Assembly (NCBI GenBank): GCA_015499985.1
Contig: JAAAUF010000417.1
Span: forward strand, 1 to 32,974
Source: Haplosporangium gracile
Lineage: Eukaryota; Mortierellomycota; Mortierellomycetes; Mortierellales; Mortierellaceae
Direction: 5' to 3'
Length of the DNA: 32,974 nt
Below are positions 22,201-32,974 of the stretch, in pieces. Below the pieces are notes generated by a model, which made no database searches, was not told where the DNA came from, and saw only the letters and a list, made by a program, of their open reading frames with translations. The position numbers and the translations under genes were made by a program. How positions within the stretch are numbered: the first letter of the stretch is position 1; the number at the start of each line of letters is the position of its first letter.

Positions 22201-25200
22201 GCACTGCAACACAAAGCATCGATGAATAAAGTTGATGTCGTGCAGTGCGGCCGTTGCAGGTGTAGTGGCCTTCTCAGAGGCAGCCATCGCCTTTGTTGAA
22301 GAAGCCTCGCCGTGCTTGACATCATCACCCGAGGTGGTTACTGGACTGGTTGGGTCTGTGACAGAGTCTCGCGCGCCGAGGAGCTCAGATACCAAAAAGT
22401 GGATGACGACCTCCGAGATCTCACTCGAATACTTCTTGGATGCCTCGACAATGGCATTAGCAGAGGCCGCTGGAGGCACTAAGGAAGTGGTAGATGACTG
22501 TGGTTCAGCAGGAGGTTGTGCACTTGTAGACGAGCCCTCTCCGGCATTGGACTCCAACTCTTTCTCCTGCTCTTTGTTCTTGGCCGTAACCTCTTCTTTG
22601 ATAGTGTCGCTTGAGTCCTTGTTGTCTTCAGGCTTTAAAGAAACGGCGGGCTTGGAAAGCGTTAGCTGAAGAGCCCTGTGAGATGAATCATATCTCGACA
22701 CCTTGCTGACGGCGAGGGTTCCAGCAATGAAGGCATCCAGGTCTCGAAGTCCCAAAAAGTTGTTATGGCGAAGATAACTCTGGAGATCACCAGTCCTGGC
22801 TCGCGATGGCTGAGTGAACCACCGCACAATCTCCTTCTCCATGACTTCCTGCAGAACGACGGCATCCTCAATGATGTGACGAAGAATCATGACGATAAAG
22901 CTCTGCTGTCCTTGGACACCGATCCGCTCGGGCCTGAGAGTCGAAAAGATCAGATCAAGGCCTTGTGCTTTCAGGAAGAACATCGCCAGCCTGTGGTGCC
23001 GAGTGAGTCGAACAAGAATCCTGAATACCGAGAGGGCGATATCCTTGGTGAGGTCATCCTGATTGAGAATGGAGATACTGTGCAGTAGGAGATTCTCCAT
23101 CTCAACTGGAGACACAATGTCCTCCTTCATGTTCTTGTCGGCTGCTTTGTTCTTGCCGTCCGATGTGGTCTCGTCCGGAACAACCTTGGGCTCATCTGAC
23201 AAAGATACAAAGCTCTCCACCATCAACAGTAGGGGTGACAACCACGGGTTTTCCTTCTGGGGTGCCTGCGATTTGACGTGCTCTTCGAGGATTGAAAGCA
23301 AAAGGGGAACCAGAATGGTGACATGGTCGCTCATCTTAGACTGAATTGTGACATCACCAAAGAGCAGTGCAAGCAATCTCAGACGGGCTCCGAAAGCGCG
23401 TTCTCTCGAGGCGTCCTTGAGGTTGGTGCTCGCCTTCTCGAGATCCTTAACAAGTTCCTCCAACACACTGCTGTCCTTGTCCTTGCAGAGCAACACGAGA
23501 AGATCGCGAACATAGAACACAATGTCATCAATAGACTCGATCAGTTCCAGCGAGCGGCTCACGAGAAGAAGTTTGAGTTCCTCTCGTGCCTTTGCCAGCT
23601 GATCCTTGTGCTCCTGATGTCGATCCAGAGCCAGCTTATATTCTTGCTCTATCTTTTCTCCCTCCGTGGACTGAACATCCTCGACATCGATCACATCTTC
23701 TTGACTAGTCTCGTCAGCGACTGGCTGGGCAGTGGTCGCTTGGGTTGCATCCTGATCCCCTTCTGCAGTCGATCCTTGTATCTGAGAAGCATTAGGTGCT
23801 TCATCGTCTGTCATGGCGACATCCAAGGCCCGGGACATTTCGAGAGCCTGACGAAGCATCTCCTCCTCGTCCTCTTCTTCATCTTCATCCTCTTCATCGC
23901 CGTCCTGTTCGACGTTCGCATCTCCTGTGGCAGCTACCTCAGAAGGCGCCTGCTCATTTGCACTAACGTTTGTAGCATCAGTAGCAGCAGTTGCAGTGGT
24001 GTCGATTGATCCTGCCACAGCTGGTGGCACGGGAGGTTCATTGGCTGCTGCAATGGCTGCTGCACGCGCTGCGGCTTCCTCGCGCTCTTGTTCGTAGATC
24101 GCAGCAGCAACAACATCCTGATGCGTCAAAAGGTACTCTGTAGCACGCTCGAGCTGATTGCCGCTTCGAGTAAGAGCAAGTTCTGCAGCTGAGCGGGGGA
24201 AACCCATGTCGAGCAGCATGGCTACACTATTGGCATCGGGAACGACAGGCCGGACGCCAAAAACATTCGAAGCAGAGGTTCCCGCACCTGTTCCAGCACC
24301 TATTCCCGAGGAAGGGGGTGGAGGAGCTACAACGGGAGGTTTCAATTCGCCAGTAGCCTTAAGAACGTTGATGATAATCTGGACGATATGGCGAACAAGA
24401 AAGGCTGGGCACTGGTCCAGATATTTATCCATCCAGAGTTGTTGAATATGGGGCACAACCAACAGACGGACGTCGACCAGGAACTCGTGTGGGTTGAAGA
24501 AGTCCTCCTTCCTGCTCTTGTCATCCCTAGAAGCCAGTGGCGCGGTGTGGGATGACTCAAGCAAAAGCTTCGATGAGGTGAGAGTCTGGAGCACGCTCAA
24601 CAGAGTCTCGACGCATCCATGAACCTTGGCCAACAGAACCTTCTGCTCTCCTTCCGGTGTGATCGGCGAAGATCTGATAGTTGAAGCCTCTGCCCACGTT
24701 GAACCGAGCCAGGTGAACAGGGCCTCTAAACCGCCAGTTCTGAAGAGCGAAGCCGCCATGATGGTCTGGAGAGTTGTCGGGTTGCGATCATCGAGTAGCA
24801 AATATGGAAGTAAGTTGAACATAGTACCGAGATACGTGTACTTGTCATTGAGAGATTCGCTCGCTTCTGCAACAGTTCGGCAAAATGAAAAAAAGACGTG
24901 GTCAGTATGGAAAAAATTGCAATTACAATTCAATCGACTGAGTTGAGGGGAAAAAACGATAGAAATACTTACCAAGACGCTTCCAGGAAATATGAGACTG
25001 CAAGACCCCGGACAATGAATCTGCAATCTTGAATGCGTTTGTGCGCTGCACTGGCTCCATCTCTCGGCGACTGAAGAGCATCTTGGTGATACCTACATGG
25101 TAACACGAAAGAAAAATGTAAGTATCCATGCAAATGAACAAGATTTAGCAAGACAACGTCAGAAAAATGAATACTTAGCGTACCTTGGTACATGGGTGTG

Positions 25201-28200
25201 ATGTACTGAGGAATCTGAGTAAGCACAAAGCGGAGGAACTTTGTGTTGATGACGCTAGGCGAGTACATGTCAACCAAGGGCGTCGCAACCGCCATCTCCT
25301 TGTCTTCTCCCACTGGCTCTTCTACGTTCTCGTCGACTGTTCCTGGCATTGGCGCGTGTAGGTGAGCACGCTTAGCCTTGGAGCTGGGATCATTCCAGTC
25401 CTTGCCGAGGATGCGCTTCATAGCAATACTCTCCCACAAACATGCCCTAAATAAAATATAAATCAAACTGTCAAACAACTATTCAATGAAAACATTGACA
25501 TATATGCCACAGAGATAAACAAGAATGGGATGGCCTAAATACCTGTGGAGCTGGCCTAGACCTGCTAAGGCTTGGTCGCCTTGCGCGCTGACGAATGCAG
25601 TAAGTACCGCAGCAGAGTTTCGACCGTGGGAGAAAGTGGGAGCACAGTACATGTCCGAAAGCAGTCCGCTGAAGGCGTGCAGACTGATCAGCGATCGCAA
25701 CATGTTGTTTCCGCGTGCTACATCCTCGTCACTCGAGTCTACGTCATATATCACAAACAAAAAGTAAATTGTCAGAGACATAATTCAAGCAGCAAATGGC
25801 AATCTTGACATGCAAACGCAACGTGCTTTTTACCTGTGATGTCGATGTACTGAACAAGATCTGATCCAGCGTTGGTTGAATCGAGCAACGGCTGCACTTG
25901 TTGAAGTATCCTGTTCACCTCCTTCACTACTGCCGAAATGGCAGCCGCGGGGTTGGCTTCGCTCAACAGCTTGAGAAGGTGAGACAGCGTAAAGAATGCT
26001 GAGGAGTTGGCCAAGTCGTATGGCAAAGTTGGCAAAGAGTAGAATCGCAAAAGAGTATCGATCCCGTCTGCCTTCAAAAACTCGTGAGCGCTCGCTGCAC
26101 TCTGGAAGAAACTTTCGCAAAACTAGGTACAAAAGAATGACGGTAAGAGCGTTAGTTTCATTGGTCAATTACGCGTTTGTGATTTCAATTAGCACTACGG
26201 GGCGTCCAATAAGGAAAATACCTACTCTAGCAGAGCTCTCAATCAGCTGGGCAACAAGGCTATCTTTCCTATCATCCCTGTTTGCGTCGTCGTCTACAAC
26301 CGCACCGAGGGAAGGCGCGTCCTTGGCGCGGGTCATTTGAAGGGTGCAAAGGGAAATATCATCCTCTGTCACCGCATCCGACTCGCACATCTTCAAGACT
26401 GTCTTCAGCGTTTCGCCTAGCTCACTCATCACCTTAAGCTTTAGTGTTGGCTGATGCCGCACCAATTCGTCCATTGATACGCCGAGTGTCGACGCAATGT
26501 CGCTGTCCTGGAAAGCTCTCACGTGAGGAACCGATGTGAACACGTCAAAGAACTTCTTAATATCAAAATCCTTGGTGAACATCTCCAGTCCGCTCGAGTT
26601 CAAGCAAATCGCCCCAAACGCGCCTGGCAGGTTCATCACGACATCATTGGAGGCAGGGATATCCTTTGACAGGCTGGCAAGAAGTGTCTGTGGAATCTTG
26701 GCTTCTTGAAGGATACTGAGAGATGTAGGCTCGTTATGGATGAAGGACGTCATTGTGTTGATAGCTACGGAATGAATAATTATGAAGTATTTGGTTAATT
26801 TAGTCCACACAGGCGTTATGAGCAGGAGAATTAATTGTTTCATGATACATACCATGGGCATAGATAGGATTTCCGAGAGCAGTGGGGTGTTCCATAATGT
26901 CTCTGAGTGTCGCTGGCAATGTCGTCTCGATCAAGTTCCGCAAGCCTTCATGAGTGCCAGGGCTCTGCATCATATGGATGATAAACTTGAACATGGCTTT
27001 TGACAATGCTGTCCTCTCGAATGGAATAGGCGAAATTTCTTCTTCTGTATAATGATAGAGTACAAGATTGCACATTAGACAAAGGAGTCATGACATGAGA
27101 CAAGTAAGGATAACCTACCCGTCTTTCAGAGATACATGATAACGAACCTTTAGGCACATCGGTGTCTGTAGGACTAACATCTGCCATTTGAGAGGCCTCC
27201 GCACCCTTGACCAATTTCAGAGAGTAGTCAACCTCCTCCTTCATTCTTGCCACGAGATTGTTGAGTCCACCTGACGTGCAAAATGATGTGAAAGCTGTGC
27301 TGAACCCGTAAACAAGGCTGTCGAGAATTGTGACGCACTTGGTTACATTCTACATAAATCAAAGAAGAATGGTTTTATGTCAGTCTCCTTCCATAACTAC
27401 TCTAACACTATTATTATCGAGAAGGAACTGGGACATCGCATATCAAATTCCTACCTTCAGTTGAGACGAATGCTTGTTCGAGAGCAATTGAAGCAGTACG
27501 GGAACGAGACCTGCAGAAATGACCATGTTGCCGCCTGTCTGTGAGCTGATGATGTACGAAATGAGTGCAAACATGGCATCCAAAAAGTCCTGAGGATACG
27601 GAGCTAATATGCCAAAGATAACAACAACGGTTAGAATACTAGTTAATTTTTTTTAAATGTGGTGCAAATCAATAGCACCATACGAATATAATAGATGCCT
27701 ACCATTCTCCGAATCCAGTCCTGCAATGATCTTGCGCAGTGCATACAAGAGGACGCCGTGGCTAGCAGAGGCATTGATCGCTGTCAATACATCCGGTTGC
27801 CTGTTCCTCAAATGAGCCAGCCCATCCAAAGCAAATAGTGCGACAGTTTGTACAGGCTATGCGACATAGAAGACGTCTTTATGTTAAAGCATGTCTGCGT
27901 GCGTAAAAAGAACAGAAGATATCACATCTTACAAGCCTATGTATGAATCAAAAAGAACTTACGAATGGCACTTTGTGGTCGGGGTGAATCAGATCAGTCA
28001 AGCTCTGGATGATCTCGGGCTCAAAGGCAAAAAACTTTTCGACAATGATGGCCTCGGATAGAACGTGCGACATGACAGCGATCGCCAAGATACGGATGAG
28101 CAAAAGTTGCTGGCGGCGCTTAGGGTCGCGAATTCTGGTTGCTATCCTGATCCGACTGAGAAGCTGGAAATGATGTTCCTCCGGTACCTTGTACTCTTGC

Positions 28201-29791
28201 ACCAGATGATTGAGGATCTCGTAATCTGTTGCTCCCAATTGCTGGGAGTCAGAGACCTGGATCACAACCAATCCCTCGCTTGCAGATGAAAGAGCTGATG
28301 CAGTAATTCCAGTGGTGGCCACTGCTGAGCCATGTGATGACGACGCGCCAGAGTTGGAGTGTCTCCGTGGCTTTCCAGGGGCTGAGGTCAGGGGCGCAGA
28401 TGTGCTAGACGATGCTGTGGCTGTAGAAGCAGTTGGAGTATGTCCTGATGGCGCAGCTGATGACGTGGGCGGCGAGTCTGTGGCGGGTGTTTTTGGCGGG
28501 GTGACTGTCCGGAAGAACTGAAAGCTTACTGACTGGAGTCGCTCTGGGATCTCTGCCTTATCATCTGCCAAATGTTGAAGATCCAGCCCATACTCTTTGC
28601 TGCCCCATGAGTGCGCCAACGCCAGGAGTCGATCCTGCGAGACTGTGAATATTGATCGTGCCGAACGTTGAGCGCTGTGACGCTGGGCTGGTCGAAGTAA
28701 CAGCCGCAGGCATGACTCCAGAATGTCCAGGTCGCGTGTGTTCAATAGATCGTTCAGTTGCTATTAGGACCATGCGGAGGCAACACAATGATGAGAAATG
28801 AATTCTTTCTTTTTTATGGCACAGTATGTCCAATGTGACAAAGCAGATTACTGATAAGCAAGCGTAGATTATATACCTCATAAGAGGCATAAAGATTTCG
28901 GTTGGTGCAGCTCTCGAGTAAGAGTCGTGAGAAAGAGAGGATGGCGAGGGTGAGGCGTCGGTCGGCGGGCGAAAACTCCTTTGGCTGAGGTTTCTTCATG
29001 TCGTGGGTTTTGCAGAGGGTGTCAAGGATCTCGTCAAAGCGGTTGAGGACACCGACCCAGTGGAACAAGTCTCCGCGTGGCCAGGTCCATTCTGGCGTTG
29101 CCTCGATATGTGCCGCGAGCTCTGCTTCTGGACAATCCTTGAGTGTCTTGATGAGATTTCGAATCGAAAGTGGCTATTTTAACGAAGTATGTATGGTACA
29201 GGTTAGCATAGTTTGCTTCGCTGTTGTATTTGTGGCAGGCATGGACGTGGTGATGGTCACATGGTCTCTTTTCCTTTGCCTCCTCGCGAAACAACCTCTT
29301 TGTCTCATGTTCTCCTTTCGCCACGCCTTCAAATGTCCTCTCTCGTTCATTCTTAGCCTCTTTATTCTTCTCACAAGAAAGCGACTGTGAATGTGACTTC
29401 GTGCCCATTTGCAATCGACCACTCGTCGCCGGTCTGCTTCACACGCGCAAAATAAACGTGCGCCATGCCAATGCACTCACAAAAAAAGTCTCTGAGTCCA
29501 AAGCAAGTCAAGGCATTGCATAATGCTTCGTCATTGGGTTCTTCTGTACAGTAAAGCCGTTTTGTTGAACTCGTTTGTTGCCCTGGTCGTAACCGTGTTA
29601 GTCGCTGTCTTCCTATGCTGGCACAGCTGCTGGGTGTCAATATGGTGTTTGTCGGAGATGATATGACGTCTACTGCGGCAGGCCAGACGACAAAGAGCCT
29701 CGAGGCACTACTGGGAACTGGGAACTGGGAACTGGACTGTGTGCCTTACCGGTATCGCCAGTTTCTTAACAGGGGCCTTTTTAATCCTCAT
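16247..29791 (-). CDS. TOM1: TOM1/HUWE1-type giant HECT E3 ubiquitin ligase, 14 exons, 3913 aa
   Basis: Exons: 29791-29750, 29173-28877, 28760-27963, 27856-27703, 27603-27455, 27349-27148, 27044-26853, 26764-26226, 26122-25834, 25738-25543, 25446-25184, 25092-24973, 24866-16469, 16349-16247. All are GT-AG and the phase closes to the TAA at 16247-16249. The enzyme ubiquitinates unassembled ribosomal proteins, histones and mRNA-export factors. The N-terminal armadillo-like DUF908/DUF913 region fits HUWE1 across every junction. A UBA domain lies at about 1290-1332 (LLDMGFP), a UIM at about 1413-1428 ([11 protein letters not shown]) and a long Asp/Glu tract at about 2215-2430. A charged coiled coil follows, then two ubiquitin-binding motifs near 2814 and 2861 ([12 protein letters not shown] and [12 protein letters not shown]). 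The C-terminal HECT domain spans about 3560-3913, with LPSAHTC placing the active Cys at 3880, 34th from the end as in human HUWE1. I saw no WWE domain. Gene boundaries are well supported; transcript ends are not seen. Confidence 0.95.
16350..16468 (-). other. Last intron of TOM1, splitting the catalytic Cys codon
   Basis: The upstream exon ends with TG and the downstream exon begins with C, so the TGC codon for the HECT active-site Cys3880 exists only after splicing. The donor is GTACGC and the acceptor CATATAG. Reading through the intron would give Trp at this position. Confidence 0.88.
20820..21450 (-). repeat. Acidic low-complexity tract in TOM1 (GAN/TCN-like repeats)
   Basis: Long runs of Asp and Glu codons on the minus strand appear on the plus strand as TCATCNTCGTC repeats. 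This creates long antisense Ser-rich open frames (for example 21062-21661 plus) that are not genes. The acidic tract is a usual part of Tom1/HUWE1 proteins and is thought to bind basic clients such as histones and free ribosomal proteins. Confidence 0.85.
29174..29749 (-). other. Long first intron of TOM1
   Basis: This 576-nt intron follows a 14-codon first exon ([14 protein letters not shown]), whereas all other TOM1 introns are 88-119 nt. It carries three tandem 7-nt units close to its donor site. No gene is seen within it. Confidence 0.75.
29713..29733. repeat. Three tandem copies of GGGAACT
   Basis: The heptamer is repeated exactly three times, 16-36 nt inside TOM1 intron 1 from its donor (GT at 29748-29749). 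It is too short to assign a role. Confidence 0.85.
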
Positions 29792-29983
29792 TCGAGCTGC
29801 CCTTCAAGGTGTGTGTGGTTTGTAAGTGAGGTTCAAAGTGTGTGCGTGCGTGCGTGCGTGGCGCGGAAAAACAATTGTGAGCAAAAAAGAAAGAGAAAGG
29901 CGTTAGGGGAGAAAATAAGGAGGTGGGAAGGGGATGAAAGTGGGACGCGTCTCTTTTCTTTTTTTATGTTGTTTGAATGGAAA

Positions 29984-30008
29984 AGAGAGAGAGAGAGAGA
30001 GAGAGAGA
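29984..30008. repeat. (GA)n microsatellite
   Basis: About twelve GA dinucleotides lie in the TOM1/NSA1 upstream region. GA/CT tracts are often promoter elements, but no role is shown here. Confidence 0.85.
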
Positions 30009-30489
30009 AGAAAAAAATGTAAAAGAGTGTAGTGTATGTGCGTGGACCAACAGCAACAAACAGGTGTATGTGTCTGTGTCTGTGTACTATAAGTGTGTGC
30101 GTATTTCTGTTTGAAGACAAGTGAGAGAAGAGAGAGAGACACGTCGTCATCCTAGCTGACAGCGACGAGGCTAAAAAGTGGGGCGGAAATGTGGCTTGGC
30201 AATTGTTCTACATACTCGAAATGAAAGTTTTCTTCGTTTTTTGGTGGCAACACTCTCCACTTACCCCTTTGGACCTTTTGGTATACGGTTCTTCGCCATA
30301 GTTTCCACTCTATACAGCGCATGAAAGGTATTCTCACATCATGGGATTTTGCTTGTGAAGGTCAATCGACGCCATTACTGCCACTTACGCTTACCCGAGT
30401 GAACTTGAAGTTGGTCCTCACTGCTCCTCCTCAACGCTGTTCGTCCATTTTGAAGAATTGCCAGTCACAATGATTTTTTGAGTAAACAA

Positions 30490-30506
30490 TTTTTTTTTTT
30501 TTTTTT
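30490..30506. repeat. Homopolymer run of 17 T
   Basis: Seventeen T residues lie about 90 nt before the NSA1 ATG, a position typical of nucleosome-excluding tracts in fungal promoters. Confidence 0.85.
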
Positions 30507-30596
30507 GGCCTTTGGCCGCTCTTGCAGCTTTGGTTCCTTATTTATTCACCCTCTCTCTCCCTTCTGTACCTTCTTTCCTCCTTCCCCTAATCGACC

Positions 30597-32280
30597 ATGT
30601 CATCGCAACGCTTCTACACCGGCGATGAGCAGGGTCTCGTCAAAGGTACACCCGCTCATCCCCTAATTAAGCAACCTGATTCAGCAAACATCCTCACCCA
30701 TTTCCAACACAACTATACCCCCATCTCACACTTCTTGTTGTTACCTTTTCCTTCCTTGCAAATAGTTGTGACCATCATAGAACCCGTTGTGGTCAAGCCC
30801 AAGCGTGTCCGCAGAGGCCAGCCCACCCCAGAAGCGCCCCCCAAACCAGTCCCTACCGTCGAGACCTGGGGTGTTCCCGACCGTGAGAAGGCTATTCAAT
30901 TGATGTGCTGGGATTCTGAAAAGAAACAACTTGCACTTGCTCGCAAAAATGGACTTGTTCAGTTGTTGGATCCCAAGGATGGAACTGTCACCACCGAGTT
31001 CAAGCACACTCTTGGCAAAGAGGGAAAAGTTGATACCGTCTTTGTCGGATTGTTTGCCAGCTCTGGGTATGTCTCCGTTACTTGTGTTCTTTTATATACA
31101 ACACTATTTTTTACCGAAACAAGAGTACACGGTCCACTGATCATAATGTGCTTCTTGTTTACATTTGTAGGTCGATTATTACATGCACAAACACTGGCCG
31201 CCTCGTTGTGCAATCAATTGCGGATCATTCAAAGACAACTGTACTGGAGGTCGGAAAGGATATTTGCAGGATGAGAGTTCACCCAAGGGAACACCATATT
31301 GTCGCAACAGGGGGCAAGGAGCAGGAACTCACCCTCTGGGACCTTAAGGCACTCGCCAAGAACCCAACAGCAGAGGAAGAGACACCAGAGCCAGCAACAA
31401 AGAAAGGCAAGAAGAACAGCAAAAAGACAGCACCAGTACCAACACCAACACCAACACCAGCACTAGTAAAGGGAGGATCAGAGGCTCGCTACAAGTCTAA
31501 GGAGATCCTCGCCAACGGCCAGATCTTTAAGGCCAAGAACGTCAAGAACGACTACCTGGACTTGCGCGTCCCTGTCTGGAACACGGATCTGCAGTTTTTG
31601 AACCAGTACGATACCTCCAGGATCGCTGTCGGCACACGGAACCACCAGATCAGAGTTTACGATGTCAAGAGCGGTGCCAGGAGACCTGCGGTCGATGCTG
31701 AGGTGGGTGAGATGCCTGTGGTTGCTATGGTCAACGGCAAGGATGGAAGTGAGATTGTCTTCTCCGACACCGTGACGAACGTATACTCTGTTGATACCCT
31801 TACCGGCGCCATTATCGGACAGTACAAAGGTAACTTTGCTCATTCTTGATCTGGCCTATTGGGCTTTTTTGCTCCATTTCTAGCGTCTTGCTAACTCGTC
31901 GTTCATAACGTTGTTACAAATGGCATGTAGGATTTACCGGAGTAGCGACAGCGTTGGCAACATTTATCCCCTTCGAGAACGATTCGACCACACACCTTGT
32001 CACAGTCGCCATGGACCGCTGCTTACGCGTGCACGAGATGACCAAGACCAGGAAGCTGCTGCACAAGGTTTACCTCAAGCAGCGTATGACTGCTGTCGTT
32101 GTTGGAGAATACACCCCTGCCGAGCCCGCCGAGGATGAAGAGAATGGCGAGGTGTCGAACAAGAAAAAGCGGACTGGGGGAGGCGAGGATGATGATGATG
32201 AGAACGATGATGATCTCTGGGAGAGTATGGGCAAGCTGGAAGATAAGAAAAGCAAGAAGAGGAAGCTTGCTAAAGAGTAA
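30597..32280 (+). CDS. NSA1: Pre-60S ribosome biogenesis factor NSA1 (WDR74-like), 4 exons, 452 aa
   Basis: Exons: 30597-30645, 30766-31066, 31171-31829, 31931-32280, with GT-AG junctions and exact phase closure to the TAA at 32278-32280. Nsa1 is a nucleolar seven-bladed WD40 protein that joins early pre-60S particles and is released by the AAA-ATPase Rix7. The N-terminus (FYTGDEQGLVK joined to VV) matches the family's first blade. Blade-like segments follow, including VATGGKEQELTLWDLK, PVWNTDLQFL and HQIRVYDVKSG. An insertion at about residues 177-217 is Lys/Pro/Thr-rich with a (PT)n run. The C-terminus is basic with an acidic DDDDENDDDLW patch and ends in a Lys-rich tail, suiting nucleolar localisation. 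Length agrees with yeast Nsa1 (463 aa). It is divergently paired with TOM1. WDR74 is the animal name. Confidence 0.92.
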
Positions 32281-32445
32281 TATCCGTACGTCTCCATCAA
32301 GCATCATACACACACTATCACTTTTTGCATTTTCTAGATCTTAGCACTTCTCATCTCTCATTAAACTCGATAACCACTACCATATTATAGCGAGCTACTA
32401 ATTAGGGAATGAAAGTACATGAAGAATAGAGAGGAAAGAGGTAAC

Positions 32446-32940
32446 CTACGGGAAATAGACGGCCAGGACGAGGGAGACCAACGCGAATCCTGCACCACTA
32501 CGGGTGTTAATAACCGAAGCAGCCGGAGGTCTACCAGTCATCCCGGGTTGACCAGCCGGGGTCGTCGCAGTCGCGTCAGGAACCACAGTCACAGTTTATG
32601 TTCGTCATAAGTTCCATCCATCGTCCCCTGTCTACCGTTGGTTCCGTGGTGATCGCCGTGGTAACCATGACCATGATTTCCGTCCTCGTCGGACCACTCG
32701 TCATCGTCACCATCATCATCATCATCGTCGTCGTCGTTCTCGTCTTCGTCACAGTCACGGTGAGGCTTCATAACGGTACCACCAGGATGGACGATATTTT
32801 TGCGACGTTTCAGGGGGACCATGGCCTGAGCCTTTGCTTGAGCCAGCCATACGGAGGACATATCACGCCTGCTGGTGATCTGGTCTTGAGTGGAACTGGG
32901 AGAGTTACGCCGTGGTCGGAGGAGATGATTGCCAATGTAC
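32446..32940 (-). CDS. Partial, unresolved frame at the right edge with acidic/His-Gly segment and hydrophobic tail
   Basis: I do not recognise this gene and the model is tentative. A minus-strand frame is open leftwards from about 32940, just after a possible acceptor (GTCAG), to a TGA at 32589-32591. It encodes a basic stretch, then a run of Asp/Glu, then a His/Gly-rich segment (HGHGYHGDHHG). Directly after this stop another minus frame (about 32584-32446, stop TAG) reads Thr/Pro/Ala-rich sequence ending SGAGFALVSLVLAVYFP, which resembles a GPI-attachment signal. The two frames are offset. No AG acceptor lies between the in-frame TAA and the second segment, so either a short weak intron (GTGACT donor to an acceptor at 32531-32532), a frameshift, or chance must explain them. 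The plus strand is also open at 32792 to the edge. Confidence 0.3.
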
Positions 32941-32974
32941 TGACAATGGCCGTTTTTTTTTTTTGTTGTGTTTT

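Larger units (their letters stand above)
29792..30596. promoter_or_regulatory. Shared divergent upstream region of TOM1 and NSA1
   Basis: This 805-bp region lies between head-to-head genes. It contains a (GA) tract at 29984-30008 (CT on the TOM1 coding strand, about 200 nt before its ATG), TG-rich repeats at about 30029-30100, a run of 17 T at 30490-30506, and a CT-rich leader at about 30550-30590 before the NSA1 ATG. Overlapping short frames on both strands reflect this low complexity. Confidence 0.6.

Noticed and set aside
29833..30150. Minus-strand frames with Ser/Leu/Phe-rich products
   Set aside because: They are read from the (GA)n and (TG)n repeats in the TOM1/NSA1 upstream region.
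32792..32974. Plus-strand frame starting at 32792 and open to the right edge
   Set aside because: It could be coding, but it overlaps the minus-strand frame, has no family match and runs into a T homopolymer at 32953-32964. Without the next bases I cannot prefer it.

Overview
The window is ordinary nuclear DNA of an intron-rich fungus. The evidence is GT-AG spliced genes with 37 inferred introns (mostly about 90-250 nt), a fungal gene set (NMA111, ISN1, ATP14, TOM1, NSA1), AATAAA-type signals behind some genes, and pyrimidine-rich leaders. ISN1 and ATP14 point to Fungi. The intron density suggests an early-diverging lineage, possibly Mortierellomycota; that placement is an inference and no marker gene here proves it. 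I see no prokaryotic system, CRISPR array, transposon, virus, tRNA or rRNA.

Layout, left to right: (1) 151-4775, minus: NMA111, a nuclear HtrA-type serine protease of 7 exons and 1039 aa with a second, degenerate protease unit. (2) 5499-7235, minus: NADH-cytochrome b5 reductase, 5 exons, 298 aa. (3) 8644-10928, plus: ISN1, IMP-specific 5'-nucleotidase, 8 exons, 457 aa. (4) 11614-13947, plus: an unrecognised intronless single-pass membrane protein of up to 777 aa. (5) 14252-15738, minus: ATP14, subunit h of mitochondrial ATP synthase, 5 exons, 119 aa. (6) 16247-29791, minus: TOM1/HUWE1-type giant HECT ubiquitin ligase, 14 exons, 3913 aa. (7) 30597-32280, plus: NSA1/WDR74-type pre-60S ribosome assembly factor, 4 exons, 452 aa. 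(8) 32446-about 32940, minus: an unresolved partial reading frame running towards the right edge.

Every multi-exon model was assembled by hand. In each, the reading phase closes exactly across all GT-AG junctions and the protein matches its family across the joins. CBR1/ISN1 and TOM1/NSA1 are head-to-head pairs with shared upstream regions. The unknown gene and ATP14 converge on a 304-bp gap. The genes do not form one pathway. They cover housekeeping roles: proteolysis, sterol/lipid redox, purine nucleotide breakdown, respiration, ubiquitination and ribosome assembly. TOM1 and NSA1 both touch ribosome or nuclear quality control, but their adjacency may be chance.

The points most worth a second look are: the catalytic cysteine codon of TOM1 is split by an intron; TOM1's introns are very unevenly placed (12 in the first 3.2 kb of coding sequence, none in the next 8.4 kb); the two protease units of NMA111 share an exact 23-nt stretch; the unknown membrane protein has an acidic dileucine sorting motif; and the right-edge frame may be interrupted by a frameshift.
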